The notes under the pieces: model-generated | What the model was told of the DNA's origin: nothing | What the model saw: only the letters and a program-made list of their open reading frames with translations | Databases searched by the model: none | In this document: positions 45,160 through 50,832 of the stretch, piece by piece | How positions within the stretch are numbered: position 1 is the first letter of the stretch | How the letters are laid out: every line of letters starts with the position of its first letter | Assembly: GCF_000763805.1 (NCBI RefSeq) | Contig: NZ_JRKS01000020.1 | Coordinates: 1 to 50,832 of the forward strand | Direction: 5' to 3' | DNA from: Paracoccus sphaerophysae | Lineage (GTDB): Bacteria; Pseudomonadota; Alphaproteobacteria; Rhodobacterales; Rhodobacteraceae | DNA length: 50,832 nt | Program-made: the position numbers and the translations under genes

Positions 45160-46248
45160 ATGACCCCCGACACCCTCGTTTCCTTTGAAGGCGTGGTCAA
45201 ACGGTTCGGTGGTTTCGTGGCTGTCCAGCGCCTCGATTTCGAAATCCGCAAGGGTGAATTTCTTGCCATCATGGGATCGAGCGGCTGCGGCAAGACCACG
45301 ACGCTCCGGATGCTCGCCGGGCTTGAGGCACCGAGTGAAGGGGTGATCCGGCTGTCGGGTCAACCGGTCAACGACCTGCCGACCTGGCGCCGTGACACGC
45401 CGATGGTCTGGCAGAGCCTTGCGCTGTTTCCGTTCCTCAATGTGCGCGAGAATGTCGAATTCGCGCTGAAGATGCGCGGGACGCCCAAGGCCGAACGACG
45501 GCGCCGGGCCGAGCAGTGGCTGGAGCGGATGCACATCGGCGAATTCGCCGAACGCAACATCTCGCAGCTGTCAGGCGGGCAGCGCCAGCGCGTGGCCCTC
45601 GCCCGGTCCCTGGTGGTCGAGCCGGAAATCCTGTTGCTCGACGAGCCGTTGTCCGCGCTCGATGCGGCGCTGAAGGTCCGCATGCAGTCGGTCCTGAAAA
45701 ACCTCCAGCGCGAGACGGGCATTACCTTCGTCTATGTGACCCACAGTCAGTCCGAGGCCTTCTCCATGGCCGACCGTGTGGTGATCATGAGCCGGGGCAA
45801 GATCGAACAGATCGGCACGCCCCAGGACATCTACCGCCGTCCCGGAACGCGCTTCGTCGCCGAATTCCTGGGATCGTCGAACATCTTTCAGGGAACGCTG
45901 GCGCGTGATGCGCAGGGCGGAAGCGCGCTCGAAACACCGCTCGGCAGTTTTGCGACAGAAAATATCACCGGTCTCGAGGCTGGAGCCCAGGCGACGATGA
46001 CTGTGCTCGACACGAAGACCCACCTTGCAGCCGAACGCCCGGCGGGGGAGCGCAACGTCTTGGCAGCCCGCATGATCGGCGAGGAATTCGTGGGCTCGGT
46101 CGCCACGATCTATCTGGAGGCAGCGGGCGGACAGGAAATTCGCGTCCAGAAGGGTCATGACCAGCTGGCCGCGCTTCCTCTCGAAATCGGGCGCGAACTG
46201 TTCGTGCACTGGAATCCGGCCGATGCACATATCATTGCCGAGGCGTGA
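45160..46248 (+). CDS. ABC transporter ATPase, PotA-like
   Basis: This is the ATPase of the PotABCD-type importer, 362 aa. It has Walker A GSSGCGKTT, Q-loop VWQSLALFPFLNVRENVEFA, signature LSGGQRQRVALARS, Walker B LLLDEPLSALD and switch His in VTHSQSEA. A TOBE-type C-terminal domain (about residues 270-362) is present, as in PotA. A modest hairpin (46269-46286) follows the gene. Confidence 0.93.
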   Translation: MTPDTLVSFEGVVKRFGGFVAVQRLDFEIRKGEFLAIMGSSGCGKTTTLRMLAGLEAPSEGVIRLSGQPVNDLPTWRRDTPMVWQSLALFPFLNVRENVEFALKMRGTPKAERRRRAEQWLERMHIGEFAERNISQLSGGQRQRVALARSLVVEPEILLLDEPLSALDAALKVRMQSVLKNLQRETGITFVYVTHSQSEAFSMADRVVIMSRGKIEQIGTPQDIYRRPGTRFVAEFLGSSNIFQGTLARDAQGGSALETPLGSFATENITGLEAGAQATMTVLDTKTHLAAERPAGERNVLAARMIGEEFVGSVATIYLEAAGGQEIRVQKGHDQLAALPLEIGRELFVHWNPADAHIIAEA

Positions 46249-46268
46249 TGGCCTGACCGAGATGCAGT

Positions 46269-46286
46269 CCGCCTCCATGCAGGCGG
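46269..46286 (+). terminator. Hairpin after the PotA-like gene
   Basis: CCGCCT-CCATGC-AGGCGG forms a 6-bp stem 20 bp after the stop, followed by CCTTTGTCC. It is a weak terminator candidate. Confidence 0.35.
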
Positions 46287-46704
46287 CCTTTGTCCTTGCC
46301 CTTTGTCCTGGCAGCGGCCGGTTGCTGCCGCTGGCCTTGGACATGGCGTGGGACCGCCTTGCCGTTCATGCCCCCGGCGAAGCTGGTGGGCGGAACCCCG
46401 TGGATTTCCCGGCCGCCGGTCCTGAACGGAATTCTGCCTGAGACAGCGAGCGGCATTGACACCCATAGGCCTCCGTGTCCCGCATGGGCGGCCTTTTCCC
46501 GGGTGGAGCCTGATCCCGCCCCCGTGGTGCGCCTGGTCTTTCTTCGTTGTCCCTCGTTCACAGCGCTGCCTCAGTGAGGAAATCTTCCACCGCCTCGCAG
46601 ATGCCCGTCGCAAGCTGGCGCTTGGGCGATACGGCTGGAACCAGTCCCGCCGCACTCCTCGCTGGGCGGTTTGCCCCCCGCAGGCGCGCGCCGGCCGCGA
46701 GGCG
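46287..46704. other. Gene-poor right end of the island
   Basis: No complete gene is supported here. Open frames on both strands look like chance GC-rich frames. The only coding-like stretch is a minus-strand C-terminus at 46558-46690. No transposase or integrase could be recognised in this stretch. Confidence 0.5.
46558..46690 (-). pseudogene. Possible C-terminal gene fragment at the island edge
   Basis: On the minus strand GLVPAVSPKRQLATGICEAV and EDFLTEAAL lead to a TGA at 46560-46558. The residue mix is protein-like, unlike the surrounding frames. No start or domain can be assigned, and the family is not recognised. Confidence 0.3.
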
Positions 46705-46778
46705 GCCCCCGGCTCAAGCCGCGCGCTGGAATTGCCGGGGCGGGTCGTGCTAGGCACGGTGTCTGCCAGCCGCCCCGG
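46705..46778. repeat. Right copy of the 74-bp direct repeat (island boundary)
   Basis: This ungapped match to 34156-34229 differs at about 6 positions and ends 8 bp before the dusA ATG. The flanking bases outside the repeat differ between the copies, so the similarity is sharply bounded. Confidence 0.85.
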
Positions 46779-46786
46779 ATCCCCCG

Positions 46787-47812
46787 ATGACCCTTGCCCG
46801 CGTCTCCACCGCCTTGTCGGCCTCCCCAGACCCGTGGGCCGGCAGCGCGGCCCGTCAGGCGGCGCGGCTGGCGGTGGCGCCGATGATCGACTGGACCGAC
46901 CGGCATTGCCGCGGCTTTCACCGCCTGCTCAGCCGCCGGGCGCTGCTGTATACCGAGATGATCACCGCCCCCGCCATCGTCCACGGCGACCGCACCCGGC
47001 TGCTGGATCACGACGGCGAGCACCCGGTCGCGCTGCAGATCGGCGGGTCGGAACCGGCGCAGCTGGCCCAGGCCGTGCGGATCGCCGCGGACTGGGGCTA
47101 TGACGAGATCAACCTGAATGTCGGCTGCCCCAGCGACCGGGTGCAGTCGGGCTGCTTTGGCGCGGTCCTGATGAAGACCCCCGCTCTGGTCGCCGACTGC
47201 GTGGCCGCGATGCAGGACGCTAGCCCGGTCGAAGTGACGGTGAAATGCCGGATCGGCGTCGACGACCAGGACCCGCACGAGGTGCTGCCCGCCTTCCTGG
47301 CCGCGATGCAGGAGGCCGGCGTCCGCCGCGTCATCATCCACGCCCGCAAGGCCTGGCTGCAGGGGCTGAGCCCGCGCGAGAACCGCGAGATCCCGCCGCT
47401 CGACTATCCGCTGGTCCACGCGATGAAGGCGGCCTTCCCGGCGCTGCACCTGTCGATCAATGGCGGGATCGGGACGCTGGATCAGGCGCGGGACCAGCTT
47501 GCGGTCATGGACGGCGCGATGCTGGGCCGCGCGGCCTATCACGAACCCTGGGCGATCCTGGGCGAGGCCGACCGGCTGTGGGGCGACGCGCCGCCGCTGG
47601 CCGGTCCGGTCGAAGCGGCGCAGGCGATGCGCGCTGTGCTCGCGCGGCACATGGAGCAGGGCGGGCGGATGCACCAGATCACCCGGCACATGCTGGGGCT
47701 GTTCCACGGCCGCCCCGGCGCGCGCGCCTGGAAGCGTATCCTGTCCGAGCGCGGCGCGGCCGGGTCGCTGGCGGATTACGACGCGGCGCTGGCTGCGGTC
47801 GGCGCGGCGTAG
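46787..47812 (+). CDS. dusA: tRNA-dihydrouridine synthase A
   Basis: DusA reduces uridines 20/20a of the tRNA D-loop with FMN. The 341-residue TIM-barrel protein has VAPMIDWTDRHCRGFHRLLS, the catalytic-cysteine region NVGCPSDRVQSGCFGAVLMK, RVIIHARKAWLQGLSPRENR and INGGIGTLDQA with DGAMLGRAAYHEPW, the DusA hallmarks. No clear ribosome site precedes the ATG, which lies only 8 bp from the right repeat; the N-terminal 30 residues are less conserved, so a later start cannot be excluded. Confidence 0.94.
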   Translation: MTLARVSTALSASPDPWAGSAARQAARLAVAPMIDWTDRHCRGFHRLLSRRALLYTEMITAPAIVHGDRTRLLDHDGEHPVALQIGGSEPAQLAQAVRIAADWGYDEINLNVGCPSDRVQSGCFGAVLMKTPALVADCVAAMQDASPVEVTVKCRIGVDDQDPHEVLPAFLAAMQEAGVRRVIIHARKAWLQGLSPRENREIPPLDYPLVHAMKAAFPALHLSINGGIGTLDQARDQLAVMDGAMLGRAAYHEPWAILGEADRLWGDAPPLAGPVEAAQAMRAVLARHMEQGGRMHQITRHMLGLFHGRPGARAWKRILSERGAAGSLADYDAALAAVGAA

Positions 47813-47826
47813 AGGTCGAGGCCGGA

Positions 47827-47850
47827 CCGGGGCGCGGCCCCGGGATATTT
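47827..47850 (+). terminator. Hairpin after dusA
   Basis: CCGGGG-CGCGG-CCCCGG makes a 6-bp stem 14 bp after the dusA stop and is followed by GATATTT. It is a plausible terminator in the 134-bp gap before the permease gene. Confidence 0.4.
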
Positions 47851-47946
47851 CAGACCGCCCGAGCGGCGGACGGCGCATGACACGGGCGTGGCTTTCCGCC
47901 CGCGGCATAGCGCGCTAAAGCCCGACGGAACGACGGACGGAACGGG

Positions 47947-48771
47947 ATGACGACCTTGGCGATGACCGCGGACATGCTGCCCTATCTTGCCGCGCTGCTG
48001 GCTGCGGGTGCGTTCGCCGGCATCCTCGCAGGGCTTCTGGGCGTGGGCGGCGGGATCGTGCTGGTCCCCGCCTTCGTTGCCATCCTGACCGCGGCGGGCT
48101 ATGGCACGGGCGATCTGATGCAGGTCTGCCTTGCGACCTCGCTGGCGACGATCTTCGTCACCTCGATCCGCTCGGTGCTGGCCCATCACCGAAAGGGCGC
48201 GGTCGAGTGGGACATCATCTGTAGCTGGGCGCCGTGGATCATGGCCGGCGCGATCCTTGGGGTCTGGCTGGTGTCGCGGTTGTCGACGCAAAGCCTCAAG
48301 CTCATCTTCGGCGTCCTGGTCCTGGCGGTGGCGAGCTTCATGCTGGTCAGCCGGCCCGACTGGCGGGTCGCCGACGCGCCCCCGACCGGGCTGCGGCGCG
48401 GGGCGATGGCCACCATCGTCGGGCTGGTCGGCGTACTGCTGGGGATCGGCGGCGGGTCGCTGGGGGTGCCGATGCTGACGCTGCACGGCCGGCCGATGCA
48501 CCGGGCGGTGGCGACGGCGGCGGGGTTCGGCGCGATCATCGCGCTGCCCTCGGTCGCCTCGTTCCTGTTCGTGCCCGCCGCGGGCGCGCCGCCGGGGACG
48601 GTCGGGTCGGTGAACCTGCCGATCTTTGCAATCACCATCGCCATGACGCTGCTGACCGCCCCGATCGGGGCCAGTCTCGCCCACGGCACCGACGCGCGGC
48701 GGCTGCGGCGCATCTTTGCGCTGTTCCTGCTGGCCGTGGGCCTCAACATGCTGCGCAAGGCGCTGCTATAG
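47947..48771 (+). CDS. TauE/SafE family membrane permease
   Basis: This is an eight-helix-type inner-membrane protein of 274 aa from the family that moves sulfonates, sulfite or sulfoacetate in some bacteria. The family motif FAGILAGLLGVGGGIVLVPA appears near the N-terminus and again in the second half as VGLVGVLLGIGGGSLGVPML. No sulfonate genes are near, so the substrate is unknown. An alternative ATG lies at 47962. It converges on mazG and their stop codons abut. Confidence 0.88.
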   Translation: MTTLAMTADMLPYLAALLAAGAFAGILAGLLGVGGGIVLVPAFVAILTAAGYGTGDLMQVCLATSLATIFVTSIRSVLAHHRKGAVEWDIICSWAPWIMAGAILGVWLVSRLSTQSLKLIFGVLVLAVASFMLVSRPDWRVADAPPTGLRRGAMATIVGLVGVLLGIGGGSLGVPMLTLHGRPMHRAVATAAGFGAIIALPSVASFLFVPAAGAPPGTVGSVNLPIFAITIAMTLLTAPIGASLAHGTDARRLRRIFALFLLAVGLNMLRKALL

Positions 48772-49572
48772 CGCCTGGCCCCGCTCGGCCGCCTTGGCCG
48801 CGTCCCACAGCGCGTCCATTTCTGCCAGGTCGGACTCCTCGGGGCGGCGGCCGTCGCGGGCCAGCGCCGCCTCGATCGACTGGAAGCGGCGGGTGAACTT
48901 GGCGTTTGCGGCCCGCAACGCCTCTTCCGGGTCGATATTCAGATGCCGAGCGAGGTTGGCCACCACAAACAGCAGATCGCCCATTTCCTCGGCCAGGTGC
49001 GTGGCATCGCCGCTGTCGCGGGCGGCGACCAGCTCGGCGGTTTCCTCGGCCAGCTTGTCCAGCACCTGATCGGTCGCGGGCCAGTCGAAGCCCACCCGCG
49101 CGGCGCGGTTCTGCAGCTTGATCGCCCGGGTCAGCGCCGGCAGGCCAAGCGCCACCCCGTCCAGCGCGCCACGCTCGGCCCGCGCGGCGCGTTCGGTGGC
49201 CTTGATCGTCTCCCAGTCGCGGACCTGCTGGGCGGCCGACTTGTCGCGCGATTCGTCGCCGAAGACATGCGGATGGCGCGCGACCAGCTTGTCGGAAATC
49301 GCCCGCGCCACGTCGGCAAAGTCGAACATCCCCGCTTCGGAGGCCATCTGGGCGTGGAACACCACCTGCAGCAGCAGATCGCCCAGCTCGCCCGGCAGCT
49401 CGTCCCAGGCCTTGCGATGGATGGCGTCGGCGACCTCGTGTGCCTCCTCGATCGTGTAGGGGGCGATCGAGGCGAAATCCTGCTCGATGTCCCACGGGCA
49501 TCCCGTGGCAGGATCGCGCAGCGCGGCCATGATCCCGATCAGGCGGCCGGTTTCGTAGGTAGCGTCGGTCAT
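48766..49572 (-). CDS. mazG: Nucleoside triphosphate pyrophosphohydrolase MazG
   Basis: MazG hydrolyses NTPs and dNTPs to monophosphates, clearing non-canonical nucleotides. The 268-residue protein opens with TGRLIGIMAALRDPATGCPW and has two MazG domains. The first carries YTIEEAHEVADAI and ELGDLLLQVVFHAQMA; the second carries KLAEETAELVAA and EEMGDLLFVVANLARHL, the metal-binding ExxE patterns. The ATG at 49572 is preferred; the longer open frame upstream is antisense to the M20 gene. Confidence 0.94.
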   Translation of the reverse strand: MTDATYETGRLIGIMAALRDPATGCPWDIEQDFASIAPYTIEEAHEVADAIHRKAWDELPGELGDLLLQVVFHAQMASEAGMFDFADVARAISDKLVARHPHVFGDESRDKSAAQQVRDWETIKATERAARAERGALDGVALGLPALTRAIKLQNRAARVGFDWPATDQVLDKLAEETAELVAARDSGDATHLAEEMGDLLFVVANLARHLNIDPEEALRAANAKFTRRFQSIEAALARDGRRPEESDLAEMDALWDAAKAAERGQAL

Positions 49573-49638
49573 GGACAATCCTGCCCGCTTCGGATGGACT
49601 GGCCGCACCAGACACAGACAGCCCGAAAGAGTCCACCC

Positions 49639-50808
49639 ATGCCCCTCCTGAACCGCATCGCAGGCTATGCCGACGAGATGACCACCTGGCGCCGTCACCT
49701 GCACCAGCACCCCGAGCTGCAGTTCGACCTGGGCGAGACGGCGGCCTATGTCGCCGAACGTCTGCGCGAATTTGGCGTCGACGAGCTGCACGAGGGCATC
49801 GCCCGGACCGGCATGGTGGCGATCATCAACGGGCAGGGTGACGGCCCCACCATCGGCCTGCGCGCCGACATGGACGCGCTGCCGATCGAAGAGGCGACGG
49901 GGGCCGCGCATGCCTCGAAACACCCCGGCAAGATGCACGCCTGCGGGCATGACGGGCACACCACGATGCTGCTGGGGGCGGCGAAATACCTGGCCGAGAC
50001 GCGCAACTTCTCGGGCCGCGTGGCGCTGATCTTCCAGCCGGCCGAGGAAGGCGGGCGCGGGGCCAAGGTCATGGTGGACGAAGGCATCATGGACCGCTTC
50101 GGGATCACGCAGGTCTATGGCCTCCACAATTCGCCCAATGTCGCGCTGGGCCGGTTCGAGACTACGCCCGGTCCGCTGATGGCCGCGGTCGATGCGTTCG
50201 ACATCCACATCAAGGGCCGCGGCGGGCATGGCGCGATGCCGCACGAGACCGCCGACCCGGTGATCGCTGCGGTGGGGATCGTGCAGGCGATCCAGTCGAT
50301 CGTCAGCCGCAACCACAAGGCGATCGACGATCTGGTGGTCTCGGTGACCCAGATCCACGCCGGATCGGCCCACAACGTGATCCCCGACACCGCCTATATC
50401 AACGGCACGGTGCGGACCTTCGACGCGCAGGTGCAGGCGATGGTCATGCGGCGGATGGCCGAGATCGTCGCCGGCCAGGCGGCGAGCTTCGGGGTCGAGG
50501 CGGTGCTGGACTACCAGACCGGCGATCCGGCGACGGTGAACGACCCCGCCTGCGCCTCGTTCGCGGCACAGGTGGCGCGCGAGGTGGCGGGCGTCGATCA
50601 CGTCGACGCCGAGTGCCCGCGCGAGATGGGGGCCGAGGATTTCAGCTATATGCTGCAGGCCCGGCCCGGCGCCTATCTGTTCCTGGGGCAGGGCCCGGGC
50701 GCGGGGCTGCATCACCCGGCCTATGACTTCAACGACGAGATCGCGCCGATCGGGGCCAGCTTCCTGGCGCGGCTGGTGGAGCGGGCGCAGCCGGCCCCGG
50801 CGGGGTAG
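49639..50808 (+). CDS. M20 family amidohydrolase (hippurate hydrolase-like)
   Basis: This is a zinc-dependent amidohydrolase of 389 aa, the type that releases amino acids from N-acyl or N-aminoacyl compounds. It has WRRHLHQHPELQFDLGETA, the metal motif HACGHDGHTTMLLGAAKYL, the catalytic/metal glutamates in FQPAEEGGRGAKVM and the C-terminal MGAEDFSYMLQARPGAYLFL. The ATG at 49639 matches the family start; longer versions read through mazG on the opposite strand. The natural substrate cannot be told. It is divergent from mazG (66 bp apart). Confidence 0.93.
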   Translation: MPLLNRIAGYADEMTTWRRHLHQHPELQFDLGETAAYVAERLREFGVDELHEGIARTGMVAIINGQGDGPTIGLRADMDALPIEEATGAAHASKHPGKMHACGHDGHTTMLLGAAKYLAETRNFSGRVALIFQPAEEGGRGAKVMVDEGIMDRFGITQVYGLHNSPNVALGRFETTPGPLMAAVDAFDIHIKGRGGHGAMPHETADPVIAAVGIVQAIQSIVSRNHKAIDDLVVSVTQIHAGSAHNVIPDTAYINGTVRTFDAQVQAMVMRRMAEIVAGQAASFGVEAVLDYQTGDPATVNDPACASFAAQVAREVAGVDHVDAECPREMGAEDFSYMLQARPGAYLFLGQGPGAGLHHPAYDFNDEIAPIGASFLARLVERAQPAPAG

Positions 50809-50832
50809 GGGGCGAACCGACGGGGCCGGCTG

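Noticed and set aside
46287..46704. Minus-strand frames near the right repeat as a broken transposase
   Set aside because: A weak resemblance was considered but no DDE motif, terminal inverted repeats or family signature could be found.

Overview
The window reads as a chromosomal segment of a very GC-rich alphaproteobacterium, most likely a member of the Rhodobacteraceae close to Paracoccus. This is inferred from gene order (radA-cvpA-purF; pstSCAB-phoU-phoB with long PstC and PstA), from the protein character and from base composition. No 16S or tRNA gene is visible, so the genus is not proven. Coding density is high and genes commonly overlap by 4 or 8 nt.

Layout. 0-14.4 kb is mostly housekeeping: the 3' end of a sensor histidine kinase, purF, cvpA and radA, then a LuxR-type regulator next to a secreted RTX calcium-binding protein, the lolC/E-lolD lipoprotein exporter, a broken cytochrome c, chaC, a brnA antitoxin with only a scrap of its brnT toxin, parE and a glutathione transferase. 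14.5-20.9 kb is a complete phosphate regulon module behind a candidate Pho box. 20.9-32.8 kb is a histidine-utilisation (hut) locus. hutF runs rightward. hutI-hutH-CoA transferase-acyl-CoA dehydrogenase-hutU-hutD run leftward, followed in the same direction by a polar amino-acid ABC transporter. tpiA and an IscA/ErpA-type Fe-S carrier follow.

34.15-46.78 kb looks like an inserted island of about 12.6 kb, flanked by two 74-bp direct repeats (about 92% identical by eye). Removing it would leave the Fe-S carrier gene and dusA divergent across a short intergenic region. The island has two halves. The left half is the wreck of a benzoate/catechol cluster. It holds fragments of a BKACE enzyme, an enol-lactone hydrolase, an MFS carrier and a benA-like gene, plus frameshifted catA, catB and a LysR gene, one intact gene (catC) and a MarR remnant. 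The right half is intact: creatinase, creatininase, a LysR regulator and a PotABCD-type ABC transporter, which together look like a creatinine/creatine uptake and degradation unit. From 46.8 kb the housekeeping background resumes with dusA, a TauE/SafE permease, mazG and an M20 amidohydrolase.

The most interesting system is the hut operon. A CaiB/BaiF CoA transferase and an acyl-CoA dehydrogenase are embedded between hutH and hutU. By analogy with CaiB/CaiA this suggests a CoA-ester route linking imidazolepropionate to urocanate. Other leads are the flanked island, the collapsed ben-cat cluster whose operator is still intact, the brnT deletion remnant, and the double lesion in the cytochrome c gene.
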